From JBHHYR01 sp046757585 (lineage in GTDB: Bacteria; Desulfobacterota; Binatia; HRBIN30), in contig JBHHYR010000154.1 of the NCBI GenBank assembly GCA_046757585.1, positions 1 through 8,836 on the forward strand: a stretch of 8,836 bases of DNA, given 5' to 3'. Below are positions 1 to 6,672 of this stretch, one piece after another. The position numbers were made by a program, and so were the translations under genes. The first letter of the stretch is position 1. The number at the start of each line of letters is the position of its first letter. The notes beneath the pieces are model-generated. The model saw only the letters and a program-made list of their open reading frames with translations. It was not told the origin of the DNA and did no database searches.

Positions 1-333
1 CAGCAGAGGCGGATCGGTTTCCGCAACCACCACGTCCGGCCTCGGCAGACGGAGCACGCTCAAAGCCGCCAATCCGTAATAGCTCCCAAGGTTGAGCAAG
101 CGGCCAGTCAGCTGCCGCTTCGGCAGCCGTGTTCCCCACGTGCGGATGATCGTCACCGCTCCTAAGGCGTCCCGCTGCCAGAGCCCGCGTTGCGCCACCG
201 AGACGTGATAGGAGGGGCCGGCCACGACCGTGACGTCGTGATGCTGGCTGAGATCCACGCACAGTTCGGTAAGTAGCTGGCCCGTCGCCTCGACATCAGG
301 CCAGAAGGAGCGGTTGAGGAACAAGAGCCGCAT
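1..333 (-). CDS. GT4-family glycosyltransferase, N-terminal part (cut by window edge)
   Basis: The first 111 codons of a glycosyltransferase; the rest lies beyond position 1. The product begins MRLLFLNRSFWPDVEATGQL and continues with LCVDLSQHHDVTVVAG, then reaches a PDVVVAETDPPLL stretch near residue 100. This is the N-terminal Rossmann half of GT-B fold enzymes of family GT4, of the WbuB-like type (hydrophobic first strand, then an N-x-x-x-x-P-D-x-x-A-T-G-Q acceptor-side loop). These enzymes transfer a sugar from a nucleotide donor to a growing lipid-linked glycan at the cytoplasmic face of the membrane. The C-terminal donor-binding half with the E-x7-E motif is not in the window, so donor and acceptor are unknown. 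The ATG lies 6 nt after the stop of the carbamoyltransferase gene, so it belongs to the same operon. I see no strong Shine-Dalgarno, which fits translational coupling. Confidence 0.85.
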   Translation of the reverse strand, partial: MRLLFLNRSFWPDVEATGQLLTELCVDLSQHHDVTVVAGPSYHVSVAQRGLWQRDALGAVTIIRTWGTRLPKRQLTGRLLNLGSYYGLAALSVLRLPRPDVVVAETDPPLL

Positions 334-339
334 GAATGC

Positions 340-2106
340 TCAGCCGGTGCACGACGACGGCTCGCGTTCCAGCACCCAGCACCCCAGTACGAGCGCGTCC
401 ATCCGGGTTCGCAGGAAGCAGTTGACCGCTTCGTCGGGGCTACACACGACCGGTTCGTTTTCGTTGAAGGAGGTGTTCAGCAGCACGGGGACTCCCGTCT
501 GCCGGCCGAATTCTTGCAGCAGCGTATAGTAGATCTCATTCTGCTGCGCGTTGACGGTTTGCAAGCGGCCCGTGCCATCGACGTGCGTGGTCGCGGGAAT
601 TGCGCAGCGCTTTTCCGGCCGCACGCGGTAGGTCATCAGCATGAAGGGTGACGGATATGACTGTTCGAAGTACTCTGCCGCCGCCGTCTCGAGGATCGAG
701 GGCGCGAACGGGCGGAACATCTCCCGCCTTTTGATCTTCGTGTTCAAGATGTCGCGCATCTCCGGCCGGCGCGGGTCAGCAAGGATGCTACGGTTCCCGA
801 GGGCGCGCGGGCCCCATTCCATCCGACCCTGAAACCAGCCGATCACCTTGCCGGTGGCCAGCTGAGCGCCCGTCCACCGGCACAGCTCCTCGGCGGTGTC
901 GATCCTCCGGGTGCTAACGCCATTTTGTTCAAGCGCCGCCCGTCTCCCGCCGATCGCCTCGCGGATCGCGTCTTCCCCGAACTCCGGTCCCCAGTACGCG
1001 TGCTCCATCATAAAGCTGCGGGGATTGCCGAGATGTTGGTGCCAGACGTACATGGCGGCCCCGATGGCGAGACCGGCGTCGCCCGCGGCCGACTGTACGT
1101 ACACTTCCTCGAACCCGGTATTCTTCAGGATCTTCCCGTTGGCGACGCAATTGAACGCAACGCCACCAGCGAGGCACAGCTTGCGCAGCCGGGTGCGCTG
1201 CTGCAGCGTACGGACGTTGTCGAGGAGCACCTCTTCGAGCCGCCTCTGCAGCGATGCCGCGACGTTCCGGTGCACCGCTTCGATCGGCGCCCCCTGATTA
1301 CGCGCAGGTCCGATGCGACTGACGAGAAAATCCGAATACAAACGGCCGATCGTCGGCTCCCCGTCGCCCCAGGTCATCTCGACGCCATCGCGATCGTGGA
1401 CGAAGTAATCGAGGCCGAGCTGGAAGCCAACGGCACCGCCAGGCACGTCGCGCACGATGCGCCGAAACTCTTCAAGGAACTCCGGCGCACCGTATGATGC
1501 GAGGCCCATCACTTTGTATTCATCACCGTACTTCGGGAAGCCGAGGTACTGTGTCAGCGCCGTGTAGAAGATTCCCAGTGAGTGGGGAAACCCGATCGAG
1601 CCAGCCGGGAAAATCCGGTGCCCCCGCCCGACGCCCCACATGGCGCTGGCGAAGTCGCCGAGCCCGTCAACGGAAAACAGCGCTGCCTCATCGAACGGTG
1701 AAACGAAAAATGTACTGGCGAGATGTGCAGCGTGGTGTTCCACGCGGTGAATGGTTCCGGTCAGCGTTTCGGAATCCACGTCGAACGCGCGCGCAAGATC
1801 CTGCGGGAGCCGCGTGAATTTGCCTTGTACGCGCAAACGCTCGAGCGCGCGCCGAGGCATGCGCGCCGCATACAGCAGCTTCCGCACGAGGCGCGCGCGG
1901 GGGGCGCGTGCTACGGCCACAATCGCCACCTCGTGCGGCGACACTCCTGCCTCCCGCAAGCAATAGCGCAGTGCTTGTGCGGGGAAACCCGCACTGTGCT
2001 TGATGCGGTTGAAGCGCTCCTCCTCGGCCGCAGCTACCAGGTGGCCATCCACAACGACTGCGGCCGCCGCGTCACCGTGGTATGCGTTGATGCCCAGAAT
2101 CACCAT
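340..2106 (-). CDS. NodU/CmcH-family O-carbamoyltransferase
   Basis: A complete 588-residue protein, the usual length for this family. The N-terminal Kae1-like domain starts MVILGINAYHGDAAAA (the family N-x-x-H-x-D-A-A signature, His10). It carries the metal-site motif HHAAHLAST at residues 124-132, SVDGLGD at 145-151, and a glycine-rich CLAGGVAFNCVANGK at 311-325. The C-terminal carbamoyltransferase domain shows WFQGRMEWGPRALGNRSI at 424-441, a RREMFRPFAPS segment at 460-470, THVDGTGRLQTV at 507-518 and LLNTSFNENEPVV at 542-554. Known members (NodU, CmcH, TobZ) use carbamoyl phosphate and ATP, through a carbamoyl-adenylate, to carbamoylate a hydroxyl, often on a sugar. In this glycosyltransferase-rich operon the inferred substrate is a sugar of the surface polysaccharide or its nucleotide-linked precursor. 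The start is set by the conserved N-terminus; no clear Shine-Dalgarno is visible and the 5' flank is repeat DNA. All recognisable key motifs are intact. Confidence 0.93.
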   Translation of the reverse strand: MVILGINAYHGDAAAAVVVDGHLVAAAEEERFNRIKHSAGFPAQALRYCLREAGVSPHEVAIVAVARAPRARLVRKLLYAARMPRRALERLRVQGKFTRLPQDLARAFDVDSETLTGTIHRVEHHAAHLASTFFVSPFDEAALFSVDGLGDFASAMWGVGRGHRIFPAGSIGFPHSLGIFYTALTQYLGFPKYGDEYKVMGLASYGAPEFLEEFRRIVRDVPGGAVGFQLGLDYFVHDRDGVEMTWGDGEPTIGRLYSDFLVSRIGPARNQGAPIEAVHRNVAASLQRRLEEVLLDNVRTLQQRTRLRKLCLAGGVAFNCVANGKILKNTGFEEVYVQSAAGDAGLAIGAAMYVWHQHLGNPRSFMMEHAYWGPEFGEDAIREAIGGRRAALEQNGVSTRRIDTAEELCRWTGAQLATGKVIGWFQGRMEWGPRALGNRSILADPRRPEMRDILNTKIKRREMFRPFAPSILETAAAEYFEQSYPSPFMLMTYRVRPEKRCAIPATTHVDGTGRLQTVNAQQNEIYYTLLQEFGRQTGVPVLLNTSFNENEPVVCSPDEAVNCFLRTRMDALVLGCWVLEREPSSCTG

Positions 2107-2281
2107 TCAGAAGATCGTGAGGCACCAGGAGGATCGTGAGGCGTGAGGGGACAGAACACCGCTACGCTTCAAAATACCGGCAGGCATGAGTCGCCCACTC
2201 TCGTCCCGCCCCTTCGTCTTCCCTCCTTTCGTCCTTGCCCCCTCACGCCTTACGCCCTCACGCCTCACGTCTTCTTTCCCC
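2107..2281. repeat. 175-nt intergenic segment with inverted-repeat, MITE-like element
   Basis: This is the only sizeable gap in the operon and it is mostly repeat DNA. Outer ends: AGAAGATCGTGAGGC at 2109-2123 pairs with GCCTCACGTCTTCT at 2262-2275, perfect apart from one extra T. Inner arms: CGTGAGGCGTGAGGGG at 2135-2150 is the reverse complement of CCCCTCACGCCTTACG at 2239-2254 with one mismatch, and also matches 2255-2269. GATCGTGAGGC occurs twice, at 2113-2123 and 2132-2142. The middle (2151-2238) is largely non-repetitive. No T-run follows the arms, so this is not a standard intrinsic terminator, and I see no convincing promoter for the downstream carbamoyltransferase. It could be a small non-autonomous element or an intergenic palindromic repeat whose RNA folds between asnB and the carbamoyltransferase gene. 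No open frame of its own is credible. Confidence 0.7.
2255..2281 (-). repeat. Dispersed repeat copy A, abutting the asnB stop codon
   Basis: This 27-nt block is identical at 26 of 27 positions to 3936-3962 inside asnB, in the same orientation; the first 21 nt are exact. On the coding strand it begins immediately after the asnB TGA (2284-2282) and reads GGGGAAAGAAGACGTGAGG, followed by further GTGAGG units. It also forms the right-hand outer arm of the intergenic inverted repeat. Confidence 0.85.
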
Positions 2282-4246
2282 TCACATCGTTACGTCGTTC
2301 AGTGCGCTCCACTCAGCCAGGACATAGAGCGCCCAGGGTCGTGACCAGCCAACCTGGCGGGGCTGGCGCAGGAAGCGCTGCCACACATGGCGGCACGCAC
2401 GCGCCTGCAGCCCAAGGGCAGCGAAGCGGCGACGATCGTCGAATGCCGCGTCGAGTTCAGCGCGCAGCCGTGACTGCATCCAGCGCTCGAACGGCAACGA
2501 GAATCCCATCTTGGGACGCCGCCACACCGCCTCTGGCAGCAAGTCGCCAACTGCTTCCAGCAAGAGAGCCTTTGGCCGTTGTCCGTTCACTTTGTGTCGG
2601 GATGCAATGCCCATCACCGTGCGTACGACGTCGCGGTCCACGAAAGGCACCCGCACTTCGAGTGCGTGGGCCATGCTCATGCAGTCGGCGTCTCGGAGCA
2701 GGGTGTTCTGCATATAATGCCCCAACTCGTAAAGGGAGATCGCGAGAAACGGATCGGCGGCCGAGGAAACGGCCGGGAGCCGGTCGGTTACCCCCTCCGC
2801 GCCAGCGACACACTCGGCGAGGGCAGCGACGCCTGGCGGACCGAAAAGCTGCCGTGAGAGGAGATAGACGTGCTGTGGATCCTCCGTAGTGAGGAGCTCG
2901 GCAGCTTTCCTGGCACGGGGTGAACCGGATGCAGCCGCCCTTGCGACACCGGCAAGCCTGCGGCGGAGCGTGGTGGGAACCCTGCTCAGCCAGCGGGCAC
3001 GCGCGAAGCTCGGGTAGCCGCCAAACAGCTCGTCTCCCCCCAGCCCTGACAGGGCCACCGTCACCCCCGCCTGGCGCACGGCCCGGGAGACGACGAACGT
3101 GTTAAGCCCATCGATCGTTGGTTGGTCCATGGCCCGCAGCGCAGCCGGCAGCATACCGAACAGCTCTCCCTCGGACAGCGGAATTTCCGTGTGCTCCGTG
3201 CCGCAGCGCGCGGCCAGCGCTCGAGCGTAAGGCGCTTCGGAGAACTGCTGCTCCGCGAATACCACGCTGAAGGTTCTCGGTGTCTGGGCAGACACGCGGC
3301 GCATCAAGGCGACGATGGCGCTCGAGTCGGTGCCCCCGGAGAGGAACGCACCGACCGGCACATCGCTCACAAGGTGCGCCTGCACGGATTCCTCCAGCAC
3401 GCCGCGCAGCACGCGACCAGCGACCGCCCGCGTGGGCGCAGCGGAAGTTGCCTGCTCGCTCCCCAGGTCGGCGTACCGCCGCACGGTTGTCGCGACGGCC
3501 TTACCATGCAGCTCTGCAATCAAGAGGTGTCCCGGCTGGAGCGATCGAACATCGCGAACGATCGTCAGGGGCGTCTCAACCGATCCAAAGGATAAGTAAG
3601 ATGCCAGGGCTTGCGAGTCCAAGCGCCGAGGTACCAAGCCGCTAGCCAGCAGCGCCCGCACTTGCGACGCGAAGACAAGCTGGCAGCCTGAAACCGTGTA
3701 GTACAGCGGCTTGATGCCGAACTGATCACGCACCAGCAGCAGCCGCTTCGCCGCCTGGTCCCAGAGCGCAAAAGCAAACATACCGCGCAACCGGTCCAGG
3801 CAAGCAACACCCCAGCGCGCGTAAGCGCGCAGCAGCACCTCGGTATCCGAATCCGAGCGCCACCCCCCTCCCGTTTCTACTCCCTGGTTTCCCTCACCCG
3901 CCTCACGCCTCCCGCCTTCTCCCTTCCCCTCTTCCCCCTCACGCCTCACGTCTTCTCTCCCCAGTTCCACCCGCAGCGCCCGGTAGTTGTAGATCTCGCC
4001 GTTGAGAACGACCCAATTCCCGGTAGCCGGGTCGCGCATGGGTTGATGGCCGGCTGTGCTGAGATCAAGAATTGCCAGGCGTGTATTGGTGAACAGTACC
4101 GCGGAGTCAGGCGGCCGGCTGATGACCTCCGAACCTTCGTCATCCGGTCCCCGGTGTCGCAGGGTGCGAGTCATGCACCGCAGCGCTGCTTCCAGCGCGT
4201 GTGTGTCGGTTGCGGCCGCCGACATGATCCCAGCTATGCCACACAC
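2282..4246 (-). CDS. asnB: Glutamine-dependent asparagine synthetase-type amidotransferase (AsnB family)
   Basis: A 654-residue protein from the GTG at 4246. That start puts Cys2 of VCGIAGIM at the N-terminus, as class II glutamine amidotransferases need for the catalytic nucleophile. An upstream ATG at 4300 would bury the Cys at residue 20 and overlap the previous gene by 67 bp. The glutaminase domain shows HRGPDDEG (31-38), NTRLAILDLS (54-63), NGEIYN (82-87) and SDSDTEV (131-137). The synthetase domain shows the pyrophosphate loop SGGTDSS (303-309), ALSGLGGDELFGGY (398-411), LEVRVPFVD (529-537) and RPKMGFSLPFERWM (577-590). Family chemistry: glutamine-derived ammonia amidates an ATP-activated carboxylate. 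In polysaccharide loci such proteins (for example WbpS of Pseudomonas aeruginosa O6) are thought to amidate uronic acid residues, which is the inferred role here. Odd feature: residues about 97-128 are a Glu/Arg/Gly-rich insert absent from usual AsnB proteins and encoded by a dispersed repeat. Its start overlaps the preceding gene by 13 bp. Confidence 0.92.
   Translation of the reverse strand: MCGIAGIMSAAATDTHALEAALRCMTRTLRHRGPDDEGSEVISRPPDSAVLFTNTRLAILDLSTAGHQPMRDPATGNWVVLNGEIYNYRALRVELGREDVRREGEEGKGEGGRREAGEGNQGVETGGGWRSDSDTEVLLRAYARWGVACLDRLRGMFAFALWDQAAKRLLLVRDQFGIKPLYYTVSGCQLVFASQVRALLASGLVPRRLDSQALASYLSFGSVETPLTIVRDVRSLQPGHLLIAELHGKAVATTVRRYADLGSEQATSAAPTRAVAGRVLRGVLEESVQAHLVSDVPVGAFLSGGTDSSAIVALMRRVSAQTPRTFSVVFAEQQFSEAPYARALAARCGTEHTEIPLSEGELFGMLPAALRAMDQPTIDGLNTFVVSRAVRQAGVTVALSGLGGDELFGGYPSFARARWLSRVPTTLRRRLAGVARAAASGSPRARKAAELLTTEDPQHVYLLSRQLFGPPGVAALAECVAGAEGVTDRLPAVSSAADPFLAISLYELGHYMQNTLLRDADCMSMAHALEVRVPFVDRDVVRTVMGIASRHKVNGQRPKALLLEAVGDLLPEAVWRRPKMGFSLPFERWMQSRLRAELDAAFDDRRRFAALGLQARACRHVWQRFLRQPRQVGWSRPWALYVLAEWSALNDVTM
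3863..3962 (-). repeat. Repeat-derived in-frame insert within asnB, containing dispersed repeat copy B (3936-3962)
   Basis: This purine-rich coding-strand stretch encodes roughly residues 96-128 of the AsnB protein (Gly, Glu, Arg and Lys rich). AsnB proteins normally run from NGEIYN to the S-D-x-E motif in about 17-20 residues; here 45 residues separate them, an excess of about 25-28. The first part, 3936-3962, matches 2255-2281 at 26 of 27 positions. A second GGCGTGAGGCGGGTGAGGG-like unit follows at about 3893-3912. In the other two frames the GTGAGGCGTGAGG units give TGA stops, so only the frame used stays open. No target-site duplication or second inverted end is evident. Confidence 0.8.
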
Positions 4247-5391
4247 GGCGCTTCCCCCGTTTGGAACCCCAGAAGCCGGCGAAACCGCCGTTGAAAACAC
4301 TCTTCGGTGAATTCATGTTGGAAACGCTGGGCTCCAGCGCGACCCATACGTTCTCGCGTTTCCGGTTCGCGAAACAGGCGCAGCACAGCGGCTAGTACCT
4401 GCTCCGGTTGGCCGGGATTCACGACAAAACCCGTCACACCGTCTTGAATGATCTCGGCAGCAGCACCCGCGCCGCCGATACAGGCCTTCCCAGCGCGCAT
4501 CGCTTCCAGGAACACGAGCCCAAACCCCTCGTTCCGGCTCGGCATCACAAAGAATGTGCACCCCTGGTACAAGGTGGCGAGTGCTTGCTCCGACACCCGT
4601 CCGAGAAAGGTCACCTGCTCCCGCAATCCCAGCTGTGCGCCCCGTGCTTCGAGTCGTGACAGATCATCGCCCTCGCCGGCCACAAGCAGACGCGCCTCGG
4701 GCACCTGACTGATCACCCGGGGCCAGATCTCCAAGAGGAGGTCATGCCCCTTGTAACGCTCTTCAACCGCCATGCGACCGACGATGAGCGCCGCAGGCTG
4801 CGCATTGCCACGGAGCGGCGCAGGCTGCGCATTGCCACGGAGCGGCGCAGCCTGCGCTGTGCCAGCGACGGCGCTCTCCGGTACGCCGAGGTGGCAGACG
4901 CGAAGGACGCGGGTAGCCAACCTTGGATTGGCCTCTCGGAAGCGCTGGGCGGTGTGTTCGGAAATGGTGAGAACTATGTCGGAACGCAGGAAAGCTCGGC
5001 GTTGCGTGACGCTCAACGGCTTCCAGGCCTCGATGCCACACAGGACGGTCATCAGTCGCGCGCCACGCCAGAGGAGCGGAAGAGCCACCGGCACCTGGTG
5101 AAGATGCAAACAAATCACCCACGTACCGCGGACCGCCTGCCGCCCGGCGCGCAGAGCACATGTGACGAAGCGTGCCTTACTGCCGCCGGCGCCGAAGAAT
5201 GCGACGCGAGCCGCACCGGCGTTGCACGCCTCAGGGCGCACCGCCCCACTCAGGGAAACAACCTGAACGGGTGTGGGTGTGAGATCCGGTGTTGGCAAAG
5301 CGCGCACCACCAACCTTGAGAGCGCAGCAATTCCATCGGCTCCACCCATGCCCGGCGTCATGACGATGAAATGGGGGCTACGACCGTTCAC
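4234..5391 (-). CDS. GT4-family glycosyltransferase
   Basis: A 385-residue GT-B fold glycosyltransferase of family GT4. The GTG at 5391 is chosen as start because it overlaps the upstream stop as GTGA, a typical coupled junction, and gives MNGRSPHFIVMTPGMGGADG, a normal first strand and glycine loop; a longer ATG reading from 5469 would overlap the previous gene by 82 bp. The acceptor-side half includes HLHQVPVALPLLWRGARL (96-113). The donor half starts LIVGRMAVEERYKGHDLLLE (202-221), then LLVAGEGDDLSRLE, and ends with the catalytic-site E-x7-E motif, Glu288 and Glu296 in SRNEGFGLVFLEAM. It is expected to transfer a sugar to a lipid-linked glycan at the cytoplasmic membrane; the sugar is unknown. 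Residues about 178-199 are a duplicated Ala/Pro-rich linker (AQAAPLRGNAQPAPLRGNAQP) coded by a 27-bp tandem repeat. Its 3' end overlaps asnB by 13 bp. Confidence 0.9.
   Translation of the reverse strand: MNGRSPHFIVMTPGMGGADGIAALSRLVVRALPTPDLTPTPVQVVSLSGAVRPEACNAGAARVAFFGAGGSKARFVTCALRAGRQAVRGTWVICLHLHQVPVALPLLWRGARLMTVLCGIEAWKPLSVTQRRAFLRSDIVLTISEHTAQRFREANPRLATRVLRVCHLGVPESAVAGTAQAAPLRGNAQPAPLRGNAQPAALIVGRMAVEERYKGHDLLLEIWPRVISQVPEARLLVAGEGDDLSRLEARGAQLGLREQVTFLGRVSEQALATLYQGCTFFVMPSRNEGFGLVFLEAMRAGKACIGGAGAAAEIIQDGVTGFVVNPGQPEQVLAAVLRLFREPETRERMGRAGAQRFQHEFTEECFQRRFRRLLGFQTGEAPCVA
4251..4258 (-). promoter_or_regulatory. Ribosome binding site that decides the asnB GTG start
   Basis: The coding strand reads GGGGGAAGCGCC directly before the GTG at 4246. 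The purine run GGGGGA ends 6 nt from the start codon, a good Shine-Dalgarno position. Together with the Cys codon right after the GTG, it supports this start over the ATG at 4300. It lies inside the end of the preceding glycosyltransferase gene. Confidence 0.6.
4793..4864 (-). repeat. 27-bp tandem repeat in the glycosyltransferase linker
   Basis: Two perfect 27-bp copies lie at 4793-4819 and 4820-4846, followed by an 18-nt degenerate third copy at 4847-4864 with three mismatches. The unit is a multiple of three and encodes APLRGNAQP-type nonapeptides between the N- and C-terminal Rossmann domains, just before the LIVGRM strand. It does not disrupt either domain. Two perfect copies suggest recent duplication by slippage or unequal recombination. 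Confidence 0.9.
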
Positions 5392-6602
5392 GATCGAGCC
5401 GCGGAACCGATTCGGCGCTGCACGATGGTGGCGTAACGATCCGCCATCGCCCTGCCGATCGCGGTCCACGAATATTTCTGGCCAATGAGCACCCTCCCGC
5501 GTGCACCCATTTCCCTAGCCATTGCCCGGTCACCGAGAATCGTGGCGACCCTTGTCGAGACTGCGTCCGCCTCCGGTGCCACCCAAAAGCCGCAGCCGTA
5601 TGTCTTCACGTCTTCCCACGGACACGTCTGTGTCACTACGACGGGCGTACCGGCCGCCAGCGCTTCGGCGACGCTCATCCCGAAATTCTCGGAAGCAGAG
5701 CACAGGACAAGGACATCGGCTTCTGCAAGCAGCGACCACTTCTCCGTTTGATCGATCGCACCAATCCAGTGCACGTACTCACCGCTGCCTCTGAACAGCG
5801 GCTCCACCACGCTGCGGTAACCGCCTTCGTTCGACCCGGCGATCACCAGATGCGCGTTCGGGTGCAGAGCGCGAACGCGTTCGAAAGCCGCCGCCAACAG
5901 ATCGAGGCGTTTGATGGGGTGAATGCGGCCCAGGAACACGACGAGGTCCGCACGCTGATCAAGCCTAAGCCGGTGCCGAATGCCTTCGCGCATCGACAGC
6001 TCGCCTTGCAGGTCAACGCCGTTCGGCAGCGTCACGATCTCCACGCCTAGTCGCCGTTTTTCCAATGTCCCAGCCTCGGCCGGGGAGGTTGCATGAAGCA
6101 GCGTTGCGTGCGCCAAGTTCCGTCGCTCCACCAGAGGATAAGCGAGCCGCTTGCGCACGCGGCGCAACGCCAGGGCACCCGGCTGCAGCATCCCGCGGGG
6201 GGAGAGGACGTAGGGAAGGCCGCATTTTCGCGCCTGCCAAGCCGCGACCCACGCCGGGAGATTCCACAGGCCGTGAATGTGCCACAGGTCATACTCCTTT
6301 GTCGCTTCGGCAAGTGCTTCCAAGAGGCCAGCCGCAGCAAAGAAGCGACGCGGGCGGATCCGCGGTAAGTAACGCACGGGCACGCCGTCGTAGCGGTTGC
6401 CATCTCCGGGTGAAGCAGGGAGGTCCTCGTGCCCACCATTCGCGGTAGTCGTCAAGACGTCGACGTGCACTCTCACGTCCTGAAGTGCCCGGCAGAGCCC
6501 GAGGATGCTGCGCGGGGGCCCCCCATAGCTGAATGCCGGGGCGAAGTACGGGGCCACGTGAAGCACCCGAATCGGCTCCGCCGCCGGTCTGGACGCTGAC
6601 AT
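5388..6602 (-). CDS. GT4-family glycosyltransferase
   Basis: A 404-residue GT-B fold enzyme of family GT4. It begins MSASRPAAEPIRVLHVAPYF, followed by the donor/acceptor loop APAFSYGGPPRSI (21-33), LWHIHGLWNLPAWVA (106-120) and LSPRGMLQPGAL (133-144), a set common in polysaccharide GT4 enzymes. The C-terminal half has VVFLGRIHPIKRLDLL (221-236), HLVIAGSNEGGY (251-262) and the E-x7-E pair Glu305/Glu313 in SENFGMSVAEAL. Expected role: sugar transfer from a nucleotide donor to the lipid-linked repeat unit in the cytoplasm. ATG starts are also possible at 6653 and 6737. I prefer 6602 because the 17 codons upstream of it mostly end in A or T, unlike the GC-ending codons of the gene body, and because it fits the family N-terminus; 6737 would overlap the previous gene. 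The gene ends in a 4-bp GTGA overlap with the next glycosyltransferase. Confidence 0.88.
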   Translation of the reverse strand: MSASRPAAEPIRVLHVAPYFAPAFSYGGPPRSILGLCRALQDVRVHVDVLTTTANGGHEDLPASPGDGNRYDGVPVRYLPRIRPRRFFAAAGLLEALAEATKEYDLWHIHGLWNLPAWVAAWQARKCGLPYVLSPRGMLQPGALALRRVRKRLAYPLVERRNLAHATLLHATSPAEAGTLEKRRLGVEIVTLPNGVDLQGELSMREGIRHRLRLDQRADLVVFLGRIHPIKRLDLLAAAFERVRALHPNAHLVIAGSNEGGYRSVVEPLFRGSGEYVHWIGAIDQTEKWSLLAEADVLVLCSASENFGMSVAEALAAGTPVVVTQTCPWEDVKTYGCGFWVAPEADAVSTRVATILGDRAMAREMGARGRVLIGQKYSWTAIGRAMADRYATIVQRRIGSAARS

Positions 6603-6672
6603 GACAACAACGCTGGAAGCAACAGCGCTTCGTACCCTAACAGAGGATCCCATATTCCAGGTTGTGCCGTCT

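Noticed and set aside
2135..2254. Inverted arms read as a rho-independent terminator after asnB
   Set aside because: The arms are separated by about 88 nt and there is no T-run on the coding strand after them; a structured repeat fits better than a terminator.
2107..2281. CRISPR array suggested by repeated CCTCACG units
   Set aside because: The units are short, irregular, present in both orientations and lack unique spacers of even length; no cas gene is present.
2143..2889. Long plus-strand open frame of 248 codons running through the intergenic repeat and into asnB
   Set aside because: It is antisense to the well-supported asnB gene; the translation is low-complexity Arg/Pro/Ala with no recognisable domain, as expected for shadows in GC-rich DNA.
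3332..3352. SGGTDSS in place of SGGLDSS in the AsnB pyrophosphate loop, considered as a damaged active site
   Set aside because: The loop keeps Ser, both Gly, Asp and Ser-Ser; the variable position is tolerated in AsnB-like proteins, so the enzyme is probably active.
4247..4300. ATG at 4300 as the asnB start
   Set aside because: It would put 18 residues before the catalytic Cys and overlap the previous gene by 67 bp; the GTG at 4246 has a good ribosome site and places Cys at position 2.
5392..5469. ATG at 5469 as the start of the 4234-5391 glycosyltransferase
   Set aside because: The added residues are Arg/His-rich and match no GT4 N-terminus, and the overlap with the upstream gene would be 82 bp; the GTGA junction is far more likely.
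6603..6672. Possible promoter or small hairpin (CGCTG/CAGCG) in the 70-nt gap between the membrane protein and glycosyltransferase genes
   Set aside because: The stem is only 5 bp and no paired -35/-10 boxes are convincing; the gap may also partly be 5' coding sequence if the ATG at 6653 is used.
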